Shown: positions 1-7,266, numbered from the stretch's first letter. The stretch is DNA of 14,007 bases from an uncultured Lachnospiraceae bacterium (GCA_947653315.1 CANTGP010000029.1:1-14007), one strand, 5' to 3'. The notes: generated by a model not told the origin, from the letters alone. A program made the numbers and translations.

Positions 1-71
1 TTATTTTTTTGCCCTGAAATGTAAATTTTCTGTGAACTTGATTAAAAAGTCCTTTGCCTCTCGCGGCAGTC

Positions 72-103
72 GTCAAATAGACGTGCAAGCACGTGTACTT
101 GAC
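72..103. repeat. 32-bp imperfect palindrome beside repeat copy A
   Basis: The two 15-nt arms start GTCAA and end ACGTGC on the left, and start GCACGT and end TTGAC on the right, around a central AA; 12 of 15 positions pair. Weaker complementarity continues outward for about 15 nt on each side (GCGGCA against TGCCCGC). It sits immediately before the dispersed repeat copy at 111-200 and about 100 bp past the recombinase stop codon. It could be a protein-binding site, a recombination half-site or part of the transcript 3' structure; the sequence does not decide. Confidence 0.5.
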
Positions 104-110
104 TCGTTGC

Positions 111-200
111 CCGCGGAAATAAGCGCACGGAAAACCGGGACAGGCACTCCCGCTGCCGCCGTCCCGCAAAAAAATTCCTCCCGTGCGTCCGCCTATCCCC
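111..200 (+). repeat. Dispersed repeat, copy A
   Basis: This stretch is about 80% identical over its roughly 63-nt core to both arms of the inverted repeat at 11655-11940. Shared landmarks in order are GCACGGAAAA, CCGGGACAGG, a C-rich block ending CCGCC, CCCGC followed by seven A, then TCCT and GTGC. A six-pair stem CGGGAC/GTCCCG (136-141 with 161-166) is conserved in the other copies. It directly follows the 3' end of the minus-strand recombinase gene, as copy C lies downstream of htrA. Origin unknown: a MITE-like element or a family of structured 3' elements are both possible. Confidence 0.7.
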
Positions 201-203
201 TAC

Positions 204-803
204 CTACCTCAACCTCCTCCCCCTCGCCTTATTATAAAACGTCGACCGCGTAAAATTACAAAGTCTCGCCGCCTCATCCGCAGAAATCTCTTTTGCCATC
301 CACTTACTGCAAATCTGCCCGAAATTCTCCGGCACGGGCTTCGGCGGTCTGCCGAACTGTACTCCTTTCTGCTTCGCGGCTTCAATCCCCTCCCGCTGCC
401 TGCTCCTGATGTTGTGCCGCTCGCTTTCGCTCACGTAACTTAAAAGCGCCAGTACCAAATCCGCAATCAGCGTTCCCATCAGGTCCTTCCCCTGTCTTGT
501 GTCCAAAAGCGGCATGTCCATCACCACGATATCCACTTTTTTCTCCTTCGTCAATATCCTCCACTGTTCCAATATTTCTTCATAATTCCTTCCAAGCCGG
601 TCAATGCTTTTTATGTAAAGCAAATCGTTTGGTTTTAACTTTCTTAAAAGCCTATGGTACATCGGGCGGTTAAAATCCTTTCCCGACTGCTTATCCCAAT
701 AAATATTTTTCTTCGGTATCTTCATTTCATCCATTGCGATCATCTGCCTGTCCTCATTCTGGTCACGGCAGGAAACGCGCACATATCCGTATACTGCTCC
801 CAT
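204..803 (-). CDS. Small serine recombinase (resolvase/invertase family)
   Basis: A 199-residue site-specific serine recombinase, which cuts and rejoins DNA through a covalent phosphoserine link. Residues 5-15 (YGYVRVSCRDQ) form the catalytic strand with nucleophile Ser11 next to Arg9; IDRLGRN at 67-73 supplies the conserved active-site arginines; residues 110-140 form the long dimerisation (E) helix with ERHNIRSRQREGI; GRPPKP at 151-156 is the arm; residues 165-195 form a C-terminal helix-turn-helix. Length and layout are those of complete TnpR/Hin-type enzymes, so it looks intact. The ATG at 803 is preceded by AGAGGAGG. The gene stands alone, divergent from arcC, with inverted repeats on both sides (72-103 and 822-856) that could be its sites. 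Whether it resolves, inverts or is a remnant of a transposon cannot be told; no transposase is present. Confidence 0.92.
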   Translation of the reverse strand: MGAVYGYVRVSCRDQNEDRQMIAMDEMKIPKKNIYWDKQSGKDFNRPMYHRLLRKLKPNDLLYIKSIDRLGRNYEEILEQWRILTKEKKVDIVVMDMPLLDTRQGKDLMGTLIADLVLALLSYVSESERHNIRSRQREGIEAAKQKGVQFGRPPKPVPENFGQICSKWMAKEISADEAARLCNFTRSTFYNKARGRRLR

Positions 804-821
804 ATGGGCCTCCTCTTATGT

Positions 822-856
822 ATGTTGGATGAGTTGCATCTTGTGAAATCCAACAT
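822..856. promoter_or_regulatory. 9-bp inverted repeat between recombinase and arcC
   Basis: The arms ATGTTGGAT (822-830) and ATCCAACAT (848-856) are perfect and separated by 17 nt. The -35 box of the predicted arcC promoter (841-846) lies between the arms, and the right arm fills the promoter spacer. A dimeric protein bound here would therefore block that promoter. It could be an operator for an unknown regulator, or a crossover or binding site of the adjacent recombinase. Confidence 0.5.
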
Positions 857-869
857 CCTTTGATATAAT
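841..869 (+). promoter_or_regulatory. Predicted sigma-A promoter for arcC
   Basis: TTGTGA (841-846), a 17-nt spacer and a perfect TATAAT (864-869) give a start near 876 and an 85-nt leader. A second, weaker candidate, TTTACA (907-912)-N17-TATATC (930-935), lies closer to the gene but would leave only a very short leader. The first is preferred because of its -10 box. Confidence 0.6.
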
Positions 870-960
870 TTTTATATCGTTTCATTCTTTTCAAATTAAT
901 TTTTATTTTACAACAAACCATGAAAAAAATATATCATACAGTAAAAAGAGGTGCGAACAC

Positions 961-1893
961 ATGAAGAAAAAAGCAGTCGTATCCCTCGGCCACCAGGCGC
1001 TTGGGTACACCACCATGGAACAACACGATGCGGTACGGAAAACGGCAAAGGCGCTTGCTGATTTGGTGGAAGCCGATTACCAGCTCACCATCACCCACAG
1101 CAACGGTCCGCAAATCAGCATGATCCATAAAGCCATGACTGAGCTGCGCCGCATTTACATCGATTACACGCCCGCTCCCATGTGCGTTTGTTCCGCCATG
1201 AGCCAGGGCTACGTGGGTTATGATATCCAAAATTCCCTGCGCGCGGAACTGTTAAGCCGTGGGATTTCCAAAACGGTCAGCACCATATTGACGCAGGTGA
1301 CGGTGGATCCCTACGACGAAGCGTTTTACGAGCCGACGAAACGTATCGGGCGCTACATGTCACAGGAAGATGCCGAAACGGAAATCAAAAAAGGAAATTA
1401 TGTGGCAGAAACGCCGGGAAAAGGCTTCCGCCGCGTAGTTGCGGCACCCGCCCCCATTGATATTGTGGAAATCGACGCTATCCGCGCCCTTGCCGACGCG
1501 GATCAGATTGTCATCGCCTGCGGCGGCGGCGGCATTCCGGTCATTGAACAAAAACACGCCCTAAAGGGCGCTTCCGCAGTCATTGAAAAGGATTCCATCG
1601 CCGGCAAACTGGCAGGGGACCTGCAGGCGGACCGGCTTATTATCTTAACCAGTGTTCCCTGTGTATACAAAAATTTCGGTACCGCTAAGCAGGAAGCCAT
1701 CGCCAGCCTGACCGTTGCGGAAGCCGCTTCCTATATGGAAGAAAAACAATTCGGGGAAGGGGACATGCTGCCCAAAATCACGGCATCCATCGCCTATTTA
1801 CAGGCAAATCCAAACGGAAGCGTCCTGATTACTTCACTGGAACACGCAGCGGAAGCGCTGAAAGGGAAAGCGGGAACCGTCATCCGTCCGTAA
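961..1893 (+). CDS. arcC: Carbamate kinase
   Basis: A 310-residue amino-acid-kinase-fold enzyme that converts carbamoyl phosphate and ADP to ATP, CO2 and ammonia (the usual catabolic direction); cytoplasmic. Seen: N-terminal strand-loop SLGHQALG (8-15), THSNGPQ (45-51), the glycine-rich CGGGGIPV (187-194), EKDSIAGKLA (209-218) with the conserved Lys, and EGDMLPKI (266-273). Length matches the family. AGAGGTG lies 7 nt before the ATG. Oddities: the first loop has GHQ where the classical family has GGN, and THSNGP replaces THGNGP, so it belongs to a divergent subgroup that may use a different ligand. There is no arginine deiminase or ornithine carbamoyltransferase beside it, so the pathway (arginine, agmatine, purine or allantoin breakdown) is open. 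It converges with the lspA-like gene, stops 3 bp apart, with no clear terminator between. Confidence 0.88.
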   Translation: MKKKAVVSLGHQALGYTTMEQHDAVRKTAKALADLVEADYQLTITHSNGPQISMIHKAMTELRRIYIDYTPAPMCVCSAMSQGYVGYDIQNSLRAELLSRGISKTVSTILTQVTVDPYDEAFYEPTKRIGRYMSQEDAETEIKKGNYVAETPGKGFRRVVAAPAPIDIVEIDAIRALADADQIVIACGGGGIPVIEQKHALKGASAVIEKDSIAGKLAGDLQADRLIILTSVPCVYKNFGTAKQEAIASLTVAEAASYMEEKQFGEGDMLPKITASIAYLQANPNGSVLITSLEHAAEALKGKAGTVIRP

Positions 1894-1896
1894 CGG

Positions 1897-2385
1897 CTAT
1901 TTCCCGCCGTTTCCCGCGGCAAGCGCCGCCGTCAGCGCCCCCAGGATAATCCCGAAATCCGAAATATTAAACACGATGCGGGAAAGCCCTTTGCATTTCA
2001 CGCCGAAGCTGAAATAGTCCACCACATACTTCCTCCTGCACCGGTCATACGTATTACTGAATGCCCCGCCGAGCAGCATGGCAAGCCCCGTCCGCAAAGC
2101 CCTGTTTCCCTTTGTCCCAAGGCTTGCCATAAACAGCGCCAGCACAAAAAAGGTCAGACAGACGGACAGCGCCGCCACTGCCCGGCGGTTTTCCTGTCCC
2201 GCGTTCAGGAACGCTCCCCGGTTATAATGCTTACGCAGACGGAGCAAACCGTCCTTCTTCTTCCATTCCCCTTCTTCCGGAAATGACTTTTCCACATAGT
2301 TCTTTATCCGCAAATCCCCGAAGAAAATTCCCGCAATCAGAAACAAATATCCCATTCTACATTCTACATTCCCTTCTTTATTCAT
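1897..2385 (-). CDS. Signal peptidase II-like membrane protein
   Basis: A 162-residue predicted multi-spanning membrane protein of the LspA family, aspartic proteases that remove lipoprotein signal peptides. Seen: FFGDLRIKNYVEK (21-33, matching the family's first conserved Asp/Lys region), HYNRGAFLN (53-61), the catalytic box GGAFSNTYDR (106-115) with Asp114, YVVDYFSF (120-127), and FNISDFGI (139-146) with Asp143. Both catalytic aspartates are kept. Hydrophobic spans lie at about 12-23, 70-88, 98-110 and 140-157. The start at 2385 is chosen because its ATG overlaps the TGA of the LacI-family gene (ATGA) and GGAG lies 8 nt before it; an upstream in-frame ATG at 2415 has less support. The motifs deviate enough (FSN for the usual AxGN, a long hydrophilic stretch at 33-52) that this is probably a second, diverged paralogue rather than the housekeeping lspA. 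Why it is coupled to a sugar repressor is unclear. Confidence 0.8.
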   Translation of the reverse strand: MNKEGNVECRMGYLFLIAGIFFGDLRIKNYVEKSFPEEGEWKKKDGLLRLRKHYNRGAFLNAGQENRRAVAALSVCLTFFVLALFMASLGTKGNRALRTGLAMLLGGAFSNTYDRCRRKYVVDYFSFGVKCKGLSRIVFNISDFGIILGALTAALAAGNGGK

Positions 2386-3365
2386 TCCGTTATCTCCGGC
2401 TCCACGATACGGCACCCCAGCTTCACTTCCCTTACGGCTCCCTCCACATGTCCAAGCAGGTCCATCAACATCTGCACCGCAATTTCCCCGCTCTTTGTAT
2501 AAGAATAACGTACCGTAATGAGCGGCGGCGCCGTCACCTTTGCCATGGCGGAATCCCCGTGCCCCGCCACCAAAATCCGCTCCAAAAGCCTGCTGTCATG
2601 CTCCCTCATATACTGTACCGCACCGGCAGCCATCGTGTCGGTGGCACAGACCAACCCGTCCAGTCCGCCGCATTTTTCCAACAGCTCCCCTGCTTTCTCG
2701 TATCCCGACTCCATCGTAAAAGCAGCCGTCACCGTATTTTCCGCCAGTTCCCCGCAGCCCATATCGCATACCGCATCATGGAATCCCCGGTAGCGTTCCG
2801 CACCTGCCGCCTGGTCCTGCGGTATCGCGCCTATGAAACCCAGCTTCTTCCTGCCCTTTTTTATAAGCAGCTTCGTAAGGTCATATGTGGCATGGTAATC
2901 GTCATGGAACACACAGCAGTAACCTGAGAGCCGCTGTCCGACAATGACCACCGGAACGGATAAATTTTTTAGCATCCGCTTATGTTTTGCCGTAAACACC
3001 GTTGCCACCAGTACCACGCCGTCCACCTGCTTGTCCCGGAATGCGGCGAGATACTCCAATTCCTTCTCCGGGTCATTTTGGGCAACTGCCAGCAGCATTT
3101 GGTACCCGTTCCTGTCCAAACCGGTAAGCAGCCCTTCTACCACCCTGCCGATGGCGGCGGAAGCAATCTTCGGCACGATTACCCCTATCATCTTCGATTT
3201 CTTCGTCCGTAACATCTGCGCCTGTACCGAGGGACGGTAACCCGTTTCCTCCACCACCAAGCGGATTGCCTCCCGCTTTTCCTCCGAAATATAACCGTCG
3301 TTAAAATAACGCGAAACCGCCGCCCTCGAAACCCCTGCCATTTTTGCAATCTCTGCTATATTCAT
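2382..3365 (-). CDS. LacI-family sugar-responsive repressor
   Basis: A 327-residue transcription regulator. The N-terminal helix-turn-helix (IAEIAKMAGVSRAAVSRYFN, 3-22) and hinge helix (about 45-57) are followed by a periplasmic-binding-protein-like effector domain (about 60-325, starting IGVIVPKI). Regulators of this type bind symmetric operators with a central CG and usually respond to a sugar or sugar phosphate. Its likely targets are the two CG-centred palindromes at 7845-7859 and 7955-7970, upstream of the operon to its right. AAGGAG lies 8 nt before the ATG. It follows the amylosucrase-like gene by about 200 bp of hairpin-rich DNA and overlaps the lspA-like gene by 4 nt. Sucrose or fructose control is inferred from neighbours only. 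Confidence 0.9.
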   Translation of the reverse strand: MNIAEIAKMAGVSRAAVSRYFNDGYISEEKREAIRLVVEETGYRPSVQAQMLRTKKSKMIGVIVPKIASAAIGRVVEGLLTGLDRNGYQMLLAVAQNDPEKELEYLAAFRDKQVDGVVLVATVFTAKHKRMLKNLSVPVVIVGQRLSGYCCVFHDDYHATYDLTKLLIKKGRKKLGFIGAIPQDQAAGAERYRGFHDAVCDMGCGELAENTVTAAFTMESGYEKAGELLEKCGGLDGLVCATDTMAAGAVQYMREHDSRLLERILVAGHGDSAMAKVTAPPLITVRYSYTKSGEIAVQMLMDLLGHVEGAVREVKLGCRIVEPEITE

Positions 3366-3428
3366 GAAAATGACTCCTTATACTATGCAAATGGCGCCCC
3401 TGCCATCCGTTCTACCCCAATTTTATTA

Positions 3429-3465
3429 GGAAACGAACAAAGCGCCTGCGTTTTGATTCGTTTCC
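3429..3465. other. Long hairpin upstream of the LacI-family gene
   Basis: GGAAACGAA (3429-3437) pairs with TTCGTTTCC (3457-3465), and inner segments CAAA/TTTG and CGC/GCG extend this to a stem of about 17 pairs with one bulge and one G-T pair. On the minus strand it is followed by TAATAAAATT rather than a clean U-run, so it is a weak terminator at best. It may act as an attenuator, an RNA-stability element or an operator. Confidence 0.55.
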
Positions 3466-3482
3466 TGCGCCGGATGTACGCC

Positions 3483-3507
3483 GCACGGCGGCATAATTCC
3501 GCCGTGC
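3483..3507. other. GC-rich hairpin between amylosucrase-like and lacI-type genes
   Basis: GCACGGCGG (3483-3491) and CCGCCGTGC (3499-3507) form a perfect 9-bp stem with a 7-nt AT-rich loop. There is no U-run on either strand. Processing or stabilisation of the mRNA 3' end of the upstream gene is the simplest reading. Confidence 0.55.
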
Positions 3508-3526
3508 ATCCGTGCGCATCATAGTG

Positions 3527-3547
3527 AACGCAATGTTTTTTTGCGTT
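3527..3547. promoter_or_regulatory. AACGCAA inverted repeat, possible operator
   Basis: AACGCAA (3527-3533) and TTGCGTT (3541-3547) are perfect 7-bp arms around a T-rich 7-nt centre. It starts about where the candidate promoter at 3556-3584 would begin transcription, a position suited to autoregulation of the LacI-family gene. Confidence 0.35.
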
Positions 3548-3555
3548 TGCTATAT

Positions 3556-3584
3556 AATATACCACAGCTTAGAATTTTTTTAAA
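3556..3584 (-). promoter_or_regulatory. Candidate internal promoter for the lacI-type gene
   Basis: On the minus strand TTTAAA (3579-3584), 17 nt, TATATT (3556-3561). The -35 is weak (4 of 6) and overlaps the end of the amylosucrase-like gene. It would let the repressor be made separately from the main operon, with a leader of about 180 nt carrying the three hairpins. Confidence 0.35.
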
Positions 3585-5410
3585 TAATAAAAACCATACC
3601 CCGGCAGCCTGATTTCCGCCGTCCTGCATACCTCCCCCGCCAGCAGGTCCACGTAACTGCCGCCGTCTTCCCCGAGACGCACCGTTTTCCCTTCCTCGCT
3701 GAAATTAAACACCCCGATTACCTGTTCGCCTTCATAATGCCTGCCCATACACAGGACGGAAGGATTTCCTGTTTCCACCGTCCATGTATCGGCGCAGGAA
3801 ACAAATACCTTTTCCGTTTTCCTTATCCGTTCCAACCGTCCCAACCCCTGGAAAATCTTTCCTTCCAAGGTATCCGCATCCCCGGCACGCTCCGCCTTCT
3901 TCCAATCCATCGGACCGCGGTGGATATAACGGGAATCCTCCGCCTTGTCGGGATTTTCCTTATAACCGTAATCATTGAGCTGCCCGATTTCATCCCCGCC
4001 GTACAGCACCGGAATCCCCGACTGCAGGAACATGTATGCATGAAGCATTAAATCCAGCCGCACTGCCCGCTCCAGCGCCCCGCCGTCCCGTTCCTCCAAT
4101 GCTTTTTCCACGCCGCACATGGATGCCGTTGTCCCGCAGAAACGCGCATCCCCCGTCAACGGGTCCGCATTGTAAAGTTCTCCCCGGCTGCTGCTTCCCC
4201 CGGCGTATCCCTGGAAATAATCGTTTAAGTATTTTTTATGTGCCCGCTCCTCCATCCCGTCCATCCGCAGCGTCCCGTAATCCAGCCCCCAGCCGATATC
4301 GTCATGGCAGCGCAGGTAATTCAGGAATACATAGTCCTTAGGCAGTGCATTTACGGTATCGAGCTGTTTTTTCAGCAGTTTCACGTCCCTCGTTGCCACC
4401 GTATGCCAAGTAGTCGCCATGGTCGTAACATTATACAGCATATGGCATTCCGGTTTTTCCACCGTCCCGAAATAAGGCACCACTTTTTCCGGCTCCATGA
4501 CCACTTCGCCCAAAAGCAGCACGCCCGGACAGACAATTTCACTAATCATGCGCATCATGCGCACGATGGTATGCACCTGCGGCAGATTCCGGCACTGTGT
4601 ATTTAATTCTTTCCAAATGTACGGTACCGCATCGATGCGGATAATGTCGATTCCCCGGTTTGCAAGGTAAAGAAAGTTGTACATCATCTCGTTAAACACT
4701 CTTGGGTTTTTGTAATTCAAATCCCACTGGTACGGATAAAAGGATGTCATGACATAATGTCCGGCATCGGGCAGCCAGGTAAAATTCCCCGGTGCAGTGG
4801 TGGGAAATACCTGCGGCACCGTCCGCTCATATTTTGCAGGTTCCTCCGGGTTATCAAAGAAAAAATAACGGCTCATGTACTCCCCGTCCCCGCTGCGCGC
4901 CTTTTTTGCCCACTCATGTTCTTCCGAAGTATGGTTCATGACAAAATCCATGCAGACATGGATACCCCTTTCCCGGCAGGCAGCCGTCAGACTTTCCAAA
5001 TCCCCCATGGTACCCAGATTTTCCTGCACCTTGCGGAAATCCGATACCGCGTATCCCCCGTCCGAGCGTCCTTTGGGCGTATCAAGGAAAGGCATCAGGT
5101 GGATATAGTTTACATTGCACCCGCTGATATAATCCAGTTTCGATTCCACGCCCTTCATGTTACCCGCAAAATTGTCAATGTAAAACATCATGCCGAGCAT
5201 ATCGTTCCTTCTGTACCATCCGCCGTCAGACTCACGCTCCGCGTCGTCTTCCTTCAGCCCCGCATTCCTCTCGGTGTAAAACTGCCACATATGGTCGCAC
5301 AGTTCGGCAAACATGGAATCATTCCCGTATAATTCCATGTACAGCCAACGCAGCTCATCATGGTGCCTCCCAAGCCTTCTTTGGAATACCTGCCCCGCTT
5401 CTTCCTTCAT
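3569..5410 (-). CDS. Amylosucrase-like GH13_4 enzyme
   Basis: A 613-residue cytoplasmic glycoside hydrolase family 13 protein of the amylosucrase/sucrose hydrolase type. Amylosucrase moves the glucose of sucrose onto an alpha-1,4-glucan and releases fructose. Seen in order: helical N-terminal region (1-75), DFVMNH (155-160), QWDLNYKNP (228-236), nucleophile Asp260 in RIDAVPYIWK, acid/base Glu302 in LLGEVV, stabilising Asp370 in CHDDIGW, GDEIGQLND (472-480) and a C-terminal beta domain (about 535-613). Length agrees with amylosucrases (about 630-650). No signal peptide. The start at 5410 is set by GGAG/GGGAG upstream and a 20-nt gap from the HAD gene; a longer reading to 5491 would run into that gene. 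The neighbouring fructokinase supports sucrose as substrate. Glucan synthesis versus plain hydrolysis cannot be settled from motifs alone. Confidence 0.88.
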   Translation of the reverse strand: MKEEAGQVFQRRLGRHHDELRWLYMELYGNDSMFAELCDHMWQFYTERNAGLKEDDAERESDGGWYRRNDMLGMMFYIDNFAGNMKGVESKLDYISGCNVNYIHLMPFLDTPKGRSDGGYAVSDFRKVQENLGTMGDLESLTAACRERGIHVCMDFVMNHTSEEHEWAKKARSGDGEYMSRYFFFDNPEEPAKYERTVPQVFPTTAPGNFTWLPDAGHYVMTSFYPYQWDLNYKNPRVFNEMMYNFLYLANRGIDIIRIDAVPYIWKELNTQCRNLPQVHTIVRMMRMISEIVCPGVLLLGEVVMEPEKVVPYFGTVEKPECHMLYNVTTMATTWHTVATRDVKLLKKQLDTVNALPKDYVFLNYLRCHDDIGWGLDYGTLRMDGMEERAHKKYLNDYFQGYAGGSSSRGELYNADPLTGDARFCGTTASMCGVEKALEERDGGALERAVRLDLMLHAYMFLQSGIPVLYGGDEIGQLNDYGYKENPDKAEDSRYIHRGPMDWKKAERAGDADTLEGKIFQGLGRLERIRKTEKVFVSCADTWTVETGNPSVLCMGRHYEGEQVIGVFNFSEEGKTVRLGEDGGSYVDLLAGEVCRTAEIRLPGYGFYYLKKF

Positions 5411-5430
5411 ATTCTCTCTCCCTCTCCTTT

Positions 5431-6261
5431 TCAGGCTTCGCAAACTGCCAGCCCGTGTTTTAAAAATGCATGGTATAGTCCGTCTTCCCAAACCGGCGGG
5501 CAGATATCATCCGCCAGTTCTTTCATTTTCCGGCTTCCGTTACCCATACAAATCCCTATGCCGGCCGCTTCCAGCATTTCCCTGTCGTTCATACTGTCCC
5601 CGATGGCGACGGAACACCCCAACGGAATATGCAGGTAATCACAGACCCGCTTCATTGCCCTTCCCTTGTCAAACTCCCAGCTCACCATCTCCACGTTTAC
5701 CAATCCGTTATCCTTCCCGTCCTTCTGCACGCAGAATGCAAAATCAGGTCCCAAAACCTTCTCCGGTTCCGCCATCCGTGCCATGGACGGGCTGATTGCC
5801 ACAATTTTATATACGGGCTGTCCCCCGTACTCCTTCATCGGACGGATATGCAGCGTTTCTTCCAACCGTTCCCTTTCCCGCAGCAGCTTACCGTCATAAT
5901 TTTCCAAAAATACTTTCAGTTCTTCATCCGTATAAGAACCGTCCCTGCATTCCACCGTCCGGAATACGCCGTTCTTTTTCAGGATTTCCATTGCGGACTT
6001 CCTCTGTTCCTCCGTCATCGGGCAGTCATAAACCACTTCGTCCCCGCAAACCACATAGCCGCCCGAACTGGCTATGACACCGTCAAAACCGTATTTTAAC
6101 AAGGGCATCAGCATCCCGTAACACCTTCCGGTGCAAAGGAATACATAATGCCCCCTGTTTCTTGCCTGCCGGATGGCGCATACGGCAGACTCCGGCGGTT
6201 CGTTGCTTCCCGCCTCCGTTAAAGTTCCGTCAATATCCAAAAATACAATTCTCCGTTCCAC
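5431..6261 (-). CDS. Cof-type HAD-IIB sugar phosphatase
   Basis: A 276-residue HAD-superfamily hydrolase with a C2B cap, a class that removes phosphate from sugar phosphates and related metabolites in the cytoplasm with Mg2+. Motif I is FLDIDGTLT (7-15) with Asp9 nucleophile and Asp11; motif II Thr44 in CTGR; motif III Lys199 in FDKGRAM; motif IV GDSMNDREM (221-229). The cap spans about 83-190. The gene begins with GTG at 6261, supported by GGAGG 8 nt upstream. It lies 39 nt after the fructokinase and 20 nt before the amylosucrase-like gene, so it is surely co-transcribed. Relief of sugar-phosphate excess is a plausible role, but specificity is unknown. Confidence 0.88.
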   Translation of the reverse strand: MERRIVFLDIDGTLTEAGSNEPPESAVCAIRQARNRGHYVFLCTGRCYGMLMPLLKYGFDGVIASSGGYVVCGDEVVYDCPMTEEQRKSAMEILKKNGVFRTVECRDGSYTDEELKVFLENYDGKLLRERERLEETLHIRPMKEYGGQPVYKIVAISPSMARMAEPEKVLGPDFAFCVQKDGKDNGLVNVEMVSWEFDKGRAMKRVCDYLHIPLGCSVAIGDSMNDREMLEAAGIGICMGNGSRKMKELADDICPPVWEDGLYHAFLKHGLAVCEA

Positions 6262-6300
6262 CCCTGCCGCCTCCTCCTTCCGCTGCCTGCACGCATCATA

Positions 6301-7266
6301 TCAATGCCATGCAAAAGTCAGTGCATCGATTTCATCCCTGCGCGGCATGACGCGCAATGCGCCTTTTCTCGTGGTGATGATGGATGCTGCCGCATTGGCA
6401 AACCGCAGCATTTGTTCCAATTCCCCTTTCCCGTATTCTTTCCATCCGTTTTCCAATATCTGACCCAGGATACAGCCGCAGAACGTATCCCCCGCACCGG
6501 TTGTCTCAATGGTATGTTCCTGCACGTATGCCGGCCATTCCGCCCTGCCTTCTTTTCCGTAGGCGCGGCTGCCGTCCTTCCCCAAAGACAGGAGAATCAA
6601 AGGAATTTGGTACTTTTCCTGCAGCATCCCCGCCGCTTTGTCGTAATCTTCCTCCCCCGTCAGCCACCGGATTTCGTTATCCGATATTTTCAGGATATGG
6701 CAATGTTCCAACCCGTACAAAATCTGCTCCCGCGCTTCCTCCAAATCCTTCCATAAAGGTTCCCTGAGATTCGGGTCAAAAGACAGCAGGGTGCCGTTTT
6801 CCTCCGCTGCCCGAATCGCCTTCCGTGTCGCAGTCCGGCATCCTTCATGGGTCATGGAAAGGGAACCATAGTGGAAAATCTTGCAATCCGCCAGCAGTTC
6901 CATGTCCAAATCGTCTCCGGAAAGCATCATATCCGCGCCCGGATTCCGGTAAAAAGAAAATTCCCTGTCCCCATCCTCCTTCGTATGGACAAACGCCAGC
7001 GTCGTATTCACCGTCTTATCCTTTTTCAGCCCGCGCGTATCGATTCCGGTCTCCTTGAGCGCCGTTTCCAACTGGCTGCCAAACATGTCATCTCCTATTT
7101 TGCCGATAAAAGCGGTTTTCTTCCCCAACCGGTTTAACATCGCCAAAACATTGCAGGGCGCACCGCCCGGATTGGCTTCCAACACCGGATTCCCCTGTAT
7201 GCTTTTCCCGTTTTCCGTAAAATCAACCAACAATTCGCCCAATGCCACCACGTCATACTGTTTCAT
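6301..7266 (-). CDS. scrK: PfkB-family fructokinase
   Basis: A 321-residue ribokinase-fold sugar kinase. It most resembles fructokinases that turn fructose and ATP into fructose 6-phosphate. Seen: VALGELLVDF (7-16), NPGGAPCNV (32-40, the sugar-binding signature), IGDDMFG (57-63), SFDPNLREPLW (162-172), and the ATP/catalytic signature TTGAGDTFCG (255-264) with base Asp260. Full length, cytoplasmic. GGGGG lies 7 nt before the ATG. Placed next to an amylosucrase-like enzyme it would use the released fructose. It is separated from the HPr-like gene by 243 nt that include a T-rich tandem repeat. Other PfkB substrates (for example 2-keto-3-deoxygluconate) are less likely given the NPGGAPCN box. Confidence 0.88.
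   Translation of the reverse strand: MKQYDVVALGELLVDFTENGKSIQGNPVLEANPGGAPCNVLAMLNRLGKKTAFIGKIGDDMFGSQLETALKETGIDTRGLKKDKTVNTTLAFVHTKEDGDREFSFYRNPGADMMLSGDDLDMELLADCKIFHYGSLSMTHEGCRTATRKAIRAAEENGTLLSFDPNLREPLWKDLEEAREQILYGLEHCHILKISDNEIRWLTGEEDYDKAAGMLQEKYQIPLILLSLGKDGSRAYGKEGRAEWPAYVQEHTIETTGAGDTFCGCILGQILENGWKEYGKGELEQMLRFANAAASIITTRKGALRVMPRRDEIDALTFAWH

Noticed and set aside
2283..2927. 214-residue plus-strand reading frame
   Set aside because: Opposite the LacI-family gene; composition typical of an antisense frame.
5411..5491. 27-residue N-terminal extension of the amylosucrase-like protein
   Set aside because: Overlaps the end of the HAD gene and lacks a ribosome site; the ATG at 5410 has one.
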